This document shows, piece by piece, positions 34,353 through 43,114 of a stretch of DNA of 64,000 nt. How positions within the stretch are numbered: the first letter of the stretch is position 1; every line of letters begins with the position of its first letter. Made by a program: the position numbers and the translations under genes. The notes under the pieces are model-generated. The model was not told the DNA's origin, made no database searches, and was given only the letters and a program-made list of their open reading frames with translations. The DNA lies in NCBI RefSeq assembly GCF_036345155.1, contig NZ_CP107772.1, positions 7,006,001 through 7,070,000 of the forward strand, in the 5' to 3' direction. Source of the stretch: Streptomyces sp. NBC_00582 (lineage in GTDB: Bacteria > Actinomycetota > Actinomycetes > Streptomycetales > Streptomycetaceae).

Positions 34353-34940
34353 TCAGCCACGGGGCCCTTCGGGACGGGCACCCCGTACGACGTACAGGGC
34401 CGTGCCCAGCACGCACGCGCACCCGGCCACGACCCACGCCGCCGTCACGTCCCCCGCCTGCGCCGGCCAGGCCCACAGGGTGACCGCGCGTCCGCGCACC
34501 CCGTCCGACGCCGGGTACACCGTGCCGACGTAAGCGCAGGCCGGCAGCCAGCTCCGTCGGGCACCGAGCAGGACGGCCGAGGCCGCGACGAGCCCGGTAC
34601 AGCCCAGCAGGTTGCGCAGGACGGCCGGAGCGTCCCCGAGCACCGCGACCGGCAGCAGGGCCGCCGCCACCGCCGTCAGGCCGAGCAGCTGGGCCAGCCG
34701 GAGCGGCCACCAGGGGCGTACCGCCGTACGGTCCAGCTCGTCGGTGGCGGAGTGCAGACTCGCCCCGGTCACCGCCGCGGCCAGCAGCGGGGCCAGCGTC
34801 ACCAGCGGCGGCAGCCGGTCCGGATCCCCGCCGGAGCCCGTGCCCGCCGCCGCCCCCAGGGTGAGGACGGCCGTCGCGGCGAGTACGGCGAGGGTGAGGG
34901 GGACGGCGCGCGACCGGGCGTACAGCGGGACCCCGCTCAC
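34353..34940 (-). CDS. Membrane protein, last gene of the sigma/ABC operon
   Basis: 195 residues from GTG 34940, overlapping the previous stop (GTGA). Six hydrophobic helices are apparent (e.g. LTLAVLAATAVLTLGAAAG, LVTLAPLLAAAVTGASL, AWVVAGCACVLGTALYVV). No domain recognised; probably an accessory membrane subunit of the ABC-2-like exporter encoded just upstream. Confidence 0.75.
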   Translation of the reverse strand: MSGVPLYARSRAVPLTLAVLAATAVLTLGAAAGTGSGGDPDRLPPLVTLAPLLAAAVTGASLHSATDELDRTAVRPWWPLRLAQLLGLTAVAAALLPVAVLGDAPAVLRNLLGCTGLVAASAVLLGARRSWLPACAYVGTVYPASDGVRGRAVTLWAWPAQAGDVTAAWVVAGCACVLGTALYVVRGARPEGPRG

Positions 34941-36277
34941 AGCGCCGGCACCTTCCGCGCGTCGCAGTCGCCGGCCGCCGCGAAGTACGCCGACAGCCAC
35001 TCCCGGCGCGCGTCGGCCCCCATCGAGGCCAGCCGCTCCCGGGCCGCCCTGCGTTCCGCGAGCCCGGCCCGCCGCTCCTCGTCGCCCCGCGCGTCCAGCC
35101 GGTCGAAGTACTCCTCCGCGGGACTCGGCGCGAGATAGTGCTCCACGGCGTCGTCCGCCAGGCTCACGCGCGGGTCGAGCGTCCCGCAGTCCCCCCGGCC
35201 CCGCAGCATCGCCACCGCCTCCCACGCGTACTGCCCGGGATCGGTCAGCCGCCCCCGCACCAGCGACGAGCCGAGCGGGGTGAGCATCGGCAACTGCACC
35301 TCGCCGGCGCGCGGCGCACCGAGCCGGTCCTCGAACCGGACCGGCAGGTTCCGTACCCCTTCCAGGCGGCCGGTGATCCCCGACAGGGCGGCTGTGACCT
35401 GCGGCAACAGCGCGCCGTAGCGGGCGTTGACGCACACCTGGGGCGTCGTCGAGGTGTCGCACACCTGCCGGTTCTCGACCGGGTTCGTCCGCCACAGCCC
35501 GTCCCCCGTCTGCACCAGCAGCCCGCCCGCCGCGACGGCCGCAGCCAGCGGCAGCAGGGCCGTCCACCGGCGCCGCGCCGCGTACGCCAGCACGGCCGCC
35601 GTCGCGAGACCGGCCACCCACACCGCCATCGCGGCCGGCTGCCGGCCCACCGGGATCTCCCCGTGACCCACCGGGAGGGCCGGGTTCACAAAGCGGTCCG
35701 CGCCGTCGTCCGACGCCACCGACAGGCCCAGCACCGCGTACCCCGCGAGCGCCAGCAGCGGCGCCGCCGGCCGCCACGCGACCACCCGCCCCACCACCTG
35801 ACCGCTCACCGAGGCCGCCGCGACCGCCAGCACGTCCACCGGCAGCAGATCGAGATACGGCCGGTCGCCCCGCGCGTACGGCCAGGTCGCCAGCGACGCC
35901 CCCGCCGCCGTGACCGCGTACCCCGCGACCAGCCACAGCGCGAGCGGCACCGCCGACGCCAGGAACCGGGCCAGCGGCCCCCGCACGACCGACTCCCACA
36001 GCTCCTCGGTACGGCGCCGGCGCTCCCGCCCGCCCAGCCAACAGCCCGCGGCCGCCGCGAAAGGGAGCAGAAGCAGCAGCATGGCGTGCAGCTCGGAGCG
36101 GGTCTCCACCCAGCCGCCCTGCCAGCGGTCCGCCGTCGCGGCCAGCACGGCACCCAGCGTCAGCACCACCGCGCCCCCGGCGGCCGGCGCGAACCCGCGC
36201 ATGGCCTCGGCGCGCAACGGATGCCGCAGCACCGGCCTTCCCCCCGACGCCTTCACCCTTTCCCGTACGAGGGTCAT
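34937..36277 (-). CDS. ABC-2-like transporter membrane protein
   Basis: 446 residues from ATG 36277, overlapping the ABC ATPase stop by 4 bp. Seven or so membrane helices span residues 30-270. A C-terminal soluble part (about 280-446) has Cys pairs (QVCDTSTTPQVC; GDCGTLDP) and a charged helical end. Likely the permease for the ATPase at 36274-37038, forming an exporter or immunity-type transporter. Substrate unknown. Confidence 0.78.
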   Translation of the reverse strand: MTLVRERVKASGGRPVLRHPLRAEAMRGFAPAAGGAVVLTLGAVLAATADRWQGGWVETRSELHAMLLLLLPFAAAAGCWLGGRERRRRTEELWESVVRGPLARFLASAVPLALWLVAGYAVTAAGASLATWPYARGDRPYLDLLPVDVLAVAAASVSGQVVGRVVAWRPAAPLLALAGYAVLGLSVASDDGADRFVNPALPVGHGEIPVGRQPAAMAVWVAGLATAAVLAYAARRRWTALLPLAAAVAAGGLLVQTGDGLWRTNPVENRQVCDTSTTPQVCVNARYGALLPQVTAALSGITGRLEGVRNLPVRFEDRLGAPRAGEVQLPMLTPLGSSLVRGRLTDPGQYAWEAVAMLRGRGDCGTLDPRVSLADDAVEHYLAPSPAEEYFDRLDARGDEERRAGLAERRAARERLASMGADARREWLSAYFAAAGDCDARKVPAL

Positions 36278-37038
36278 CGCGCTGCCTCCAGCCCGCCGCG
36301 GTGGGCCCGCAGCGCGGCGGTGTAACCGCGCTCGATGACGCTGTCCCCCACACCGGGCGCCTCGCCCAGCGCACCGAGGGACTCCGGGGTCCCCCGGTAG
36401 GCGACCCGGCCCGCGTCCAGCAGCGTGACCTCGGTGCAGGCGGCCGCCACGTCCTCCACCAGGTGGGTGGAGACGATCACCGTCGAGGTGGAGCCCAGCT
36501 CCCGCAGCAGCGCACGGAACTCCACCCGCTGCTCGGGATCGAGACCCGCCGTCGGCTCGTCGAGCAGCAGGACGTCCGGATCGTTGACGACGGCCTGCGC
36601 GATGCCGACGCGGCGGACCATCCCGCCGGACAGCGTCCTCACCCGGGCGTCGATCCGGTCCTGCAGACCGACCCGGCGCACCGCCCGCTCGACGGCGGCC
36701 GGGGTGTCGGCGGCGGGCATCTCCTTCAGCCAGGCCACGTACGCGACGAACTCGCGCACCGTGAAGCCCGGGTAGTGGCCGAACTCCTGCGGCAGATAGC
36801 CGAGCCGGGCGCGGACCGTACCGCGCCGCGCGGCCTCGCCCACGTCCTCGCCGAGGATCTCCACCCGCCCCGAGTCCGGCCGCGCGACCGTGGCCAGCAC
36901 CCGGATCAGGGAGGTCTTCCCGGCGCCGTTGGGGCCGAGCAGACCGTGCACACCGACACCGAGATCCAGGTCCACGGCGTCCAGGGCGACGGTCCTGCGG
37001 TGCCGGACACGCAGTCCGGACACACGTATGGTGCTCAC
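36274..37038 (-). CDS. ABC transporter ATP-binding protein
   Basis: 254 residues from GTG 37038 (GGAG upstream). Complete ATPase: Walker A GLLGPNGAGKTSLIR, Q-loop YLPQEFGHYPGFTV, signature LSGGMVRRVGIAQ, Walker B VLLLDEPTAGLD and H-loop STHLVED. CcmA/NatA-like subfamily that works with ABC-2 permeases. Coupled to the two downstream membrane genes and to the upstream anti-sigma gene by a 32-bp gap. Confidence 0.93.
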   Translation of the reverse strand: MSTIRVSGLRVRHRRTVALDAVDLDLGVGVHGLLGPNGAGKTSLIRVLATVARPDSGRVEILGEDVGEAARRGTVRARLGYLPQEFGHYPGFTVREFVAYVAWLKEMPAADTPAAVERAVRRVGLQDRIDARVRTLSGGMVRRVGIAQAVVNDPDVLLLDEPTAGLDPEQRVEFRALLRELGSTSTVIVSTHLVEDVAAACTEVTLLDAGRVAYRGTPESLGALGEAPGVGDSVIERGYTAALRAHRGGLEAAR

Positions 37039-37070
37039 TTCATCTCCAAGGAGGGGGTTCGTGGAACGGC

Positions 37071-37985
37071 TCACCGTCGGTCCACGCCGTCGTAGGCGCC
37101 GCGGCGGACGGCCAGCACGGCGGCGCACAGCACGGCAGCGGCCGCCCACGCGCCCTGGGCCGGGGCGCCGTCCAGACAACGCGAGAGCTGCTCGGCGAGC
37201 CGGCTGACCGGAGTGCCGCCGGGCGAGGTCAGGACCGGGGCGAGGACGGCGGCGAGCCAGCCGCCGCCGGTCACCGCCGTCGCCGTACGGCAGCCGACGT
37301 ACCCGGACAGGGCGAGCGAGGCCAGGGTCAGCGTCAGGCCCGGCAGCAGCCAGGCCGCCGCGCCCGGGGCCCCGGAGGCGGGCAGCAGCAGCCCCGTCAC
37401 GGTGAGCAGCGGCAGGCTGACCCCGAGGACGGCGGCCGTCCGCGTCAGCACCAGCCGCAGCCCGCCGGAGGGGGTGGCCGCCGCGATCTCGTGCAGCGGA
37501 TCGGCGTACCGCCCGTAGGAGAGGGCGACCCCGGCCACGGGCACCACCGGCGCGAGAGCGAGGAGCAGCGGGCGTACGCCGTCGACGTGCGCGCCGTACG
37601 CCAGCCCGAGTGCCCCCAGCGCGACCAGCACCACGGCGGGCAGCCAGGCCCCGCGCACGGCGGGCCCGGCGGCCCACAGGGCACGGTCGAGGAACGAGGA
37701 CCAGAGGCGGGCACGGGGGGCGGGCGGCGTGGGAAGCGGCTCGGGTACGTCTCCGCCCACGAGGTCGTTCAGTACGGCGTCCCGGACCCCGGCGAGGACC
37801 AGTGCCGGCGCCGGCAGTCGCCGTACCGCCTCCGAGACGCGTGCCGCACACCCCCCGCACCGCTCCACATGCCGCTCCAGGGACCAGGCGTCGGCCTCCG
37901 GGAGGGTGCCGTCGGCGTACCGGGCGGCGAGGCCGTCGGACACATGCCACGAGTCGGTGCGCCGGCCGAGGCGATCGCTGTTCAT
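37071..37985 (-). CDS. Membrane protein with anti-sigma zinc-finger (zf-HC2) N-terminus
   Basis: 304 residues from ATG 37985, overlapping the sigma gene stop (ATGA). The N-terminal LERHVERCGGCAARV gives the HxxxCxxC zinc anti-sigma signature (His42, Cys46, Cys49 approx.). Six or seven membrane helices then fill residues 100-304, unlike ordinary one-helix anti-sigma factors. It should bind and silence the ECF sigma factor encoded just upstream, with the multi-span part acting as sensor or as a component of the ABC system. Confidence 0.85.
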   Translation of the reverse strand: MNSDRLGRRTDSWHVSDGLAARYADGTLPEADAWSLERHVERCGGCAARVSEAVRRLPAPALVLAGVRDAVLNDLVGGDVPEPLPTPPAPRARLWSSFLDRALWAAGPAVRGAWLPAVVLVALGALGLAYGAHVDGVRPLLLALAPVVPVAGVALSYGRYADPLHEIAAATPSGGLRLVLTRTAAVLGVSLPLLTVTGLLLPASGAPGAAAWLLPGLTLTLASLALSGYVGCRTATAVTGGGWLAAVLAPVLTSPGGTPVSRLAEQLSRCLDGAPAQGAWAAAAVLCAAVLAVRRGAYDGVDRR

Positions 37986-38599
37986 GCCAGGCCTCCCGAG
38001 GCCGGTGCGGGACTCAACTGGGCGAGAGCGGCGCGCAGTTCGGCGCGGGCGCGCATCGCCCGGGTCTTGACCGTGCCCTCGGGGATGCCGAGCAGCCGGG
38101 CCGTCTCCCGGGTGGTGAGCCCGTCGACGACGGTCGCGCGCAGCACCTCCCGCAACTCCGGCGAGATCCGGTCCAGGGCGGTGCCGACGTCGCCGAACTC
38201 CAGCCCGTCCAGCACCCGTTCCTCGGCCGAGGGCGCCTCGGCGCCGACGGTGGAGGCGGTGGAGGCGGTGTCCAGGGGAGTCGTCTCGATCCTCCCGGCG
38301 CGCTGCTGTGCCCGCCGGGTGTCCACGAGCCGCCGGGCGGCGATGGTCCACAGCCAGCCGCCCGCCTCCCCGCCCCGGTGCCCGGCCGCCGACCGCCACA
38401 CCGTCACGAAGGTGTCCTGCAGCACCTCCCGCGCGACCTCGGCATCCGCGCACCGGCGCACGAGCCGGGCGTACAACCACCCGGCGTGCCGGTCGTACAG
38501 CGTGGCCAGCGCCGTCGCGTCCCCGTCCGCCACGGCCCGCAGCAGCGCCGCGTCCGTGTCGATCTCCCCGTGGCCCCTCATGGGGCGGAACAGTCTCAC
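37982..38599 (-). CDS. ECF-family RNA polymerase sigma factor
   Basis: 205 residues from GTG 38599 (ATG 38581 is an alternative, giving MRGHGEIDTD). Region 2 is LYDRHAGWLYARLVRRCADAEVAREVLQDTFVTVWR. Region 4 is SPELREVLRATVVDGLTTRETARLLGIPEGTVKTR, with the HTH. First gene of a five-gene operon with its anti-sigma factor and an ABC transporter, so it most likely activates this operon and others in response to an envelope signal. Divergent from the small gene at 38722. Confidence 0.92.
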   Translation of the reverse strand: MRLFRPMRGHGEIDTDAALLRAVADGDATALATLYDRHAGWLYARLVRRCADAEVAREVLQDTFVTVWRSAAGHRGGEAGGWLWTIAARRLVDTRRAQQRAGRIETTPLDTASTASTVGAEAPSAEERVLDGLEFGDVGTALDRISPELREVLRATVVDGLTTRETARLLGIPEGTVKTRAMRARAELRAALAQLSPAPASGGLA

Positions 38600-38721
38600 A
38601 CCCCCTCTATCGACGACCGTCTCGCCGCCGGTTCACGGGCACGGGAGAATCGGGCACGTCTGTCCTCGCGCACGCTGGGTAGGGCTGCGATGACCGATGC
38701 CGTACCCCACAGGAGGCCCTC

Positions 38722-38955
38722 GTGATCGCCCAGGCCCGCTCCAAACGCCCGGCGGAGCACTCCGCCGACCTCACCGACCTCACCGACCCCGCCGACCTCG
38801 CCGGCTTCGGCGCGGAGCCCCGCTCCCGCCCCTTCAGCGCGGAGGGCGCCAGCGTGGAGGCCCCCCTGACCAGCGAGCCCCCGCTGCCCGACACCGAGCC
38901 CCTCACCAGCGAGCCGCCGTTCGCCGCCGCGGACTCCGACACCACGAGGCCCTAG
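38722..38955 (+). CDS. Small acidic Pro-rich protein, unknown
   Basis: 77 residues from GTG 38722, preceded by a near-ideal AGGAGG. Acidic and probably disordered: LTDLTDPADLAGFGAEP, then a repeated LTSEPP motif (APLTSEPPLPDTEPLTSEPPF). No signal peptide or membrane part. The strong RBS supports translation; there is no known homologue that I recognise. Divergent from the ECF sigma operon. Confidence 0.5.
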   Translation: MIAQARSKRPAEHSADLTDLTDPADLAGFGAEPRSRPFSAEGASVEAPLTSEPPLPDTEPLTSEPPFAAADSDTTRP

Positions 38956-39117
38956 GTGTGCCGTCCCGGGACGTCGGTGGCACGTGTGCTGGGTGCTTGA
39001 AGGCTGCCCGGCGCGAAGGGCCAGGTGGCTCCGCCGCATGACCCTCCACGCCGCACGCCGATCGCACGCACCGAACGCCGCTCCCTCTCCCACGGAGATC
39101 CATCAGAAGGGCCCCCG

Positions 39118-41178
39118 ATGACCGCACCCCTCGGCGAGGAGCTCGCCCGGCTTGCCGCGCTGCACGGTGTCGCCACCTCCTACCAGCCCGCCCCCGACCG
39201 CACGGTCACCGCCTCGCCCACCGCCGTCGTCCGCGCGCTCGCCGCGCTCGGCGTCGACGCGGGCACCCCGCAGGCCGTGCGGGACGCGCTCGGCGTACGG
39301 GAGCGCGCCCTCGCCGAGCGGCTGCTGCCGCCGACGCTCGTGAGCTGGAACGGCGGCCCGTGCGAGGCGCTCGCCGCCCTCCCCGAGGGCACCCGGCTGA
39401 GCGTCGCGACCGAGCAGGGCGAGACCAGGGACGCCGCCGAGGGCCTGCCGCACGGGATCCACCGGCTGACGGCCACCGCGCCCGACGGCCGCACCGCCCA
39501 CGTCCACCTCGTCGTGGCCCCGCCCCGCCTGCCCACGCCCCCGGAACGCTCGTACGGACTCCTCGTCCAGCTCTACTCCCTCCTCTCCCGCCGCTCCTGG
39601 GGCATGGGCGACCTAGGTGATCTGCGGGAGCTGGCCGACTGGGCGGGGCGGGTGCTCGGGGCCGGATTCGTGCAGGTCAACCCTCTGCACGCGGCCGTAC
39701 CCGGCGCACCGACCGATCCGTCGCCGTACCGGCCGTCCTCGCGGCGCTTCCCCGACCCCGTGCATCTGCGCGTCGAGGAGATCCCCGAGGACGCCTACGT
39801 CGAGGACCGCGCGCCGGCCGAGCGGGCGGCGCGGCTGCGGGAGGCCGTCCTGGAGAAGGGGGAGCTGATCGACCGGGACGCCGTGTGGGAGGCCAAGCGG
39901 CAGGCGCTGGAGCGGGTGGCCGAGGTGCCGCTCGGGCCGGGCCGGCGTGCCGCCTACTGCGACTTCCTCGCCGAGCAGGGGCAGGCTCTGGAGGACCACG
40001 CCACCTGGTGCGCGCTCGCCGAGGTGCACGGGCCGGAGTGGAGCCGGTGGCCCGAGGGGCTGCGGGATCCCCGGTCCGCGGAGACCGCCCGGGCCCGCCG
40101 TGAGCTGATGCACCGCGTCGACTTCCACTCCCGGCTCGTCTGGCTCACCGACACCCAGCTCACCGGCGCCCAGCGCGCCGCGCGCGAGGCCGGGATGGGC
40201 ATCGGGATCGTGCACGACCTCGCCGTCGGCGTGCACCCGTCCGGCGCGGACGCCTGGGCGCAGCAGGAGTACTTCGCCGCCGGGATGTCCGTGGGCGCCC
40301 CACCCGACGCCTTCAACGCGCGCGGCCAGGACTGGGGGTTGCCGCCCTGGCGCCCCGACCGCCTGGCCGAGTCCGGCTACGCCCCGTACCGCCGTCTGCT
40401 GCGCGGCCTCTTCCGGTACGCGGGCGCCCTGCGCGTCGACCACGTCATGGGCCTGTTCCGGCTGTGGTGGGTGCCGCAGGGGGAGGCGCCGACGGAGGGC
40501 ACGTACGTCCGCTACGACGCCGAGGCCATGCTCGCCGTCCTGGTGCTGGAGGCCTCGCGGGCCGGCGCGGTGGTGATCGGCGAGGACCTGGGCACCGTCG
40601 AACCCGGCGTCCGGGAGGCGCTGCGGGCCCGCGGGGTCCTCGGGACGTCCGTCCTGTGGTTCGAGCGGGACTGGGACGGCGACGGGCACCCCCTGCCCCC
40701 GGACCACTGGCGCGCCGACTGCCTGGCCACCGCCACCACCCACGACCTGCCGTCCACGGCGGCCCGTCTCACCGGCGAACACGTCGAACTCCGCGACCGG
40801 CTGGGCCTGCTCACCCGCCCCATTGAGGAGGAACGCGCGGAGGCCGCCGCCGACACGGGGGAGTGGCTGGCGCTGCTCACCCGGCTCGGGCTGCTGGCCG
40901 GGACCGCGGGCGGCGGCGACCCCTCCTCCGAGGAAGCGGAGGTCCAGGCCGTGCACCGCTTCCTGCTGCGCACCCCGGCCCGCATGATCGGCGTCTGGCT
41001 CCCGGACTGCGTGGGCGACCGCCGCCCGCAGAACCTCCCCGGCACCTGGGACCAGTACCCGAACTGGCGGCTGCCCATCGCCGACGGCCGGGGCCGCCCC
41101 GTCCCCCTGGAGGACCTCGTGGCCTCACCCCGCCTGCACGCCCTGATCGACGTCCTGAAGGAGGCCCTGGAGAACTGA
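39118..41178 (+). CDS. malQ: 4-alpha-glucanotransferase (amylomaltase) MalQ
   Basis: 686 residues from ATG 39118. GH77 fold: SYGLLVQLYSLLSRRSWGMGDLGDL at about 140, FVQVNPLHA, and WGLPPW. The nucleophile Asp is in LRVDHVMGLF (about 440), the acid/base Glu in VIGEDLGTV (about 487) and the third Asp in THDLPST (about 541). Transfers maltosyl/glucan chains between alpha-1,4-glucans in maltodextrin and glycogen metabolism, in the cytoplasm. The N-terminal 100 residues are the extra MalQ-type beta domain. It stands alone, not in a mal transport operon. Confidence 0.95.
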   Translation: MTAPLGEELARLAALHGVATSYQPAPDRTVTASPTAVVRALAALGVDAGTPQAVRDALGVRERALAERLLPPTLVSWNGGPCEALAALPEGTRLSVATEQGETRDAAEGLPHGIHRLTATAPDGRTAHVHLVVAPPRLPTPPERSYGLLVQLYSLLSRRSWGMGDLGDLRELADWAGRVLGAGFVQVNPLHAAVPGAPTDPSPYRPSSRRFPDPVHLRVEEIPEDAYVEDRAPAERAARLREAVLEKGELIDRDAVWEAKRQALERVAEVPLGPGRRAAYCDFLAEQGQALEDHATWCALAEVHGPEWSRWPEGLRDPRSAETARARRELMHRVDFHSRLVWLTDTQLTGAQRAAREAGMGIGIVHDLAVGVHPSGADAWAQQEYFAAGMSVGAPPDAFNARGQDWGLPPWRPDRLAESGYAPYRRLLRGLFRYAGALRVDHVMGLFRLWWVPQGEAPTEGTYVRYDAEAMLAVLVLEASRAGAVVIGEDLGTVEPGVREALRARGVLGTSVLWFERDWDGDGHPLPPDHWRADCLATATTHDLPSTAARLTGEHVELRDRLGLLTRPIEEERAEAAADTGEWLALLTRLGLLAGTAGGGDPSSEEAEVQAVHRFLLRTPARMIGVWLPDCVGDRRPQNLPGTWDQYPNWRLPIADGRGRPVPLEDLVASPRLHALIDVLKEALEN

Positions 41179-41238
41179 CGGGCTCCCGTACGGCACCCCG
41201 GGCGCGCGGCCCCGCGAGGCGTTCGCTACTTTTGCTCT

Positions 41239-41499
41239 GTGGACAAGAAGAACGCCCTGCGCGCCGGCGCCCTGGCCGCCGGTACGACGCTGATGATGCT
41301 GCTCATGTCGTCCCCCGCGCTCGCGCTGACCCGCGACGACGGCGACGACCCCGGCACCGGCCTGAACGTCGGCGAGACGCTGGGCCTCTATGTGGCGGCC
41401 CCGCTCGTGATCTTCCTGGTCATCGTCGGCCTGGTCATGGTCCTCGACAAGTCCAACCCGGCCCACCGCGTCTTCAAGCCGGGCAAGACCAAGGCCTGA
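41239..41499 (+). CDS. Small membrane protein, unknown
   Basis: 86 residues from GTG 41239. A possible signal peptide or first helix (LRAGALAAGTTLMMLLMSSPALA) is followed by an acidic stretch and a second helix (LYVAAPLVIFLVIVGLVMVL), with a basic tail (KSNPAHRVFKPGKTKA). Layout suggests a secreted/anchored protein with a cytoplasmic C-terminus. Function unknown. Confidence 0.75.
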   Translation: MDKKNALRAGALAAGTTLMMLLMSSPALALTRDDGDDPGTGLNVGETLGLYVAAPLVIFLVIVGLVMVLDKSNPAHRVFKPGKTKA

Positions 41500-41544
41500 C
41501 GCTCCAGCGCGTGGCCGGTGGCGGCCGCCTGCGCGGAGGGCGGT

Positions 41545-41575
41545 TCGTCCTGATCACCCCCGTCGACCAGGACGA
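41545..41575. terminator. Hairpin between two convergent genes
   Basis: TCGTCCTG (41545-41552) pairs with CAGGACGA (41568-41575) around a 15-nt loop, in the 148-bp space between convergent genes ending at 41499 (+) and 41648 (-). No T-run. Position suits a bidirectional terminator. Confidence 0.4.
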
Positions 41576-41647
41576 CCGGACCGTGACCCGTCGTCGCGCA
41601 CGTCGGCTGAACGCCGCAGGGCGCCGGCCTCTCGCAAGGCCCGTCGC

Positions 41648-42544
41648 TCACGCGTCCGCGGCGGCGAGTGCCCTGCGCCTGTCCGCCACGTAGCGCGCCA
41701 CGGTCTTCCGGTCACTCGCCGTCAGCAGGCGCTTCTCGACGGCCCGTTGCACGTCCCGGACGGCTTCCGACAGACCCGTGTCGACCTGGCACCTCGCGTC
41801 GGCGACCGCCGTCCGGAGCTCGTCGCGGCCGAGTTCCCGCAGGGTGTCCTCATCGGCCGCCGCCTTCTGCAGGCGGGCGTCGACGGCCTTCCGGGGAGCC
41901 TGGAGGTCCTTCGCCGGATGCCCCGCCTTCGTCATGCACGAGGACCAGCGCCGGACGGCGGCACGGTAGCCGGAGTCCGCCTCGACGGCGGTGAGCACAC
42001 GGTTCGCCAGGCCCACGGTGACGGGAGCCACCGTGTTCCAGTCCGCCCCGTACAGCTCGGCGCGTGCCCGGGCGACACAGCCGTCCGTGGAGTACTCGAG
42101 GCTGACGCCGTCGGGCAGCCGCAGGCTCACGCGGTGCGCCGGGGTACCGGTCAGGGCCTGCTGCCAGGCCGTCTTGCGGGGTTCGTCGGCCGGAGCGGGG
42201 GCGGACCGCAGGTACAGGTACTCACCGACGATCCCGTACCCGTCCTGGGCCGCCTTCCGCGAGGTGAGCAGCCCGTAGGGGTTGGTCTCCTCGCTGCGGG
42301 CCGACGCGGTCCGGGGCTGTGCCGTGTACTCCTGGCCGCGAGAGGCCATACAGGCGGCCACGGCACGTTCCTCGAGGTCGTGCAGACGTACGGCGTCGGC
42401 GTGGCTGGACGCGGTGGCGCCCGACAGGGGACGGACGTCGAGCGCCACGGGCCCGCGGCCGGGCTCCCCGTCGGGGGAGCAGCCGGCCGCGGTCAGCGTG
42501 AGGACCACCGCGAGGAGTGTCCGCCGCGCCGTGGATGCGCTCAC
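41648..42544 (-). CDS. Lipoprotein of unknown function
   Basis: 298 residues from GTG 42544; its GTGA overlaps the stop of the preceding gene. Lipoprotein signal with LTAAGC at about residues 17-22. The exported part is helical and charged, with conserved-looking Cys in VAACMASRGQEY, TDGCVARARAELYG, WSSCMTKAGH and DARCQVD. A Cys-paired extracellular domain of the Streptomyces lipoprotein type, not one I can name. Coupled to the I36-type inhibitor gene. Confidence 0.78.
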   Translation of the reverse strand: MSASTARRTLLAVVLTLTAAGCSPDGEPGRGPVALDVRPLSGATASSHADAVRLHDLEERAVAACMASRGQEYTAQPRTASARSEETNPYGLLTSRKAAQDGYGIVGEYLYLRSAPAPADEPRKTAWQQALTGTPAHRVSLRLPDGVSLEYSTDGCVARARAELYGADWNTVAPVTVGLANRVLTAVEADSGYRAAVRRWSSCMTKAGHPAKDLQAPRKAVDARLQKAAADEDTLRELGRDELRTAVADARCQVDTGLSEAVRDVQRAVEKRLLTASDRKTVARYVADRRRALAAADA

Positions 42545-42915
42545 ACGCACCAGTCGTTCGAGGCGACGTTGTGCCAGTACACGGTGTTCGCCAGGGAGCC
42601 GTTGTAGTAGCCGCGGGCGAGCACGTAGCTGGAACCCGTGTAGCCCGTGCCCGAGTAGATGCGGACGTTGCAGCTGTTGCCGTTGTTGTACAGCGACTCG
42701 GCGTTGTTGAACTTGTTGTACTGCAGCAGGTTGGTGTTGTCCCCGTAGACCACGCCGGGGTCCCCCGCGCCGTTGACGCCGAGGTAGGCGCACAGTCCGC
42801 CGGAGGGGCAGTCGGACAGTGCCGCGTTCGCGGGGGCGGCCGTGATGAGCGCGCCGGTGGTGGCCAGGGCCACGCTTCCCAGGGCGATGCCGGCCTTGGC
42901 CAGGATCCGCTTCAT
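42541..42915 (-). CDS. Secreted peptidase-inhibitor family I36 protein
   Basis: 124 residues from ATG 42915. A signal peptide ends near AAPANAALSDC (about 32). The mature region of about 92 residues has four or five Cys and aromatic/Asn-rich beta sequence (LCAYLGVNGAGDPGVVYGDN, SLYNNGNSCNVRIYSGTGY), the crystallin-like fold of SMPI-type metalloprotease inhibitors. A secreted inhibitor or cell-wall-associated protein. A plausible promoter lies 70 bp upstream. Confidence 0.8.
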   Translation of the reverse strand: MKRILAKAGIALGSVALATTGALITAAPANAALSDCPSGGLCAYLGVNGAGDPGVVYGDNTNLLQYNKFNNAESLYNNGNSCNVRIYSGTGYTGSSYVLARGYYNGSLANTVYWHNVASNDWCV

Positions 42916-42984
42916 GCTCAGGGTCCTCCATCACTCGGGCCCCGCCCACCGGACGGAAGTCGTCCGTGGTGCGGAGGCGTTGTG

Positions 42985-43013
42985 TGAATACGGTGGAGGA
43001 GGGAGGTGGGCAA
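42985..43013 (-). promoter_or_regulatory. Candidate promoter of the I36 inhibitor gene
   Basis: On the minus strand TTGCCC (43013-43008) and TATTCA (42990-42985) are separated by 17 nt, a reasonable -35/-10 pair for a vegetative sigma factor. Start would lie near 42978, giving a leader of about 60 nt to the ATG at 42915. Sequence-based guess only. Confidence 0.35.
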
Positions 43014-43114
43014 GAAGCTTGCGTGGATCTTGCCTCGCAGGTGGCCAGGTGGTTGGGTGACGCCCGGGGGCACGGTCGGCACGCGCAAGGTGGGGCAGGG
43101 TCGGGAGAGACGGC

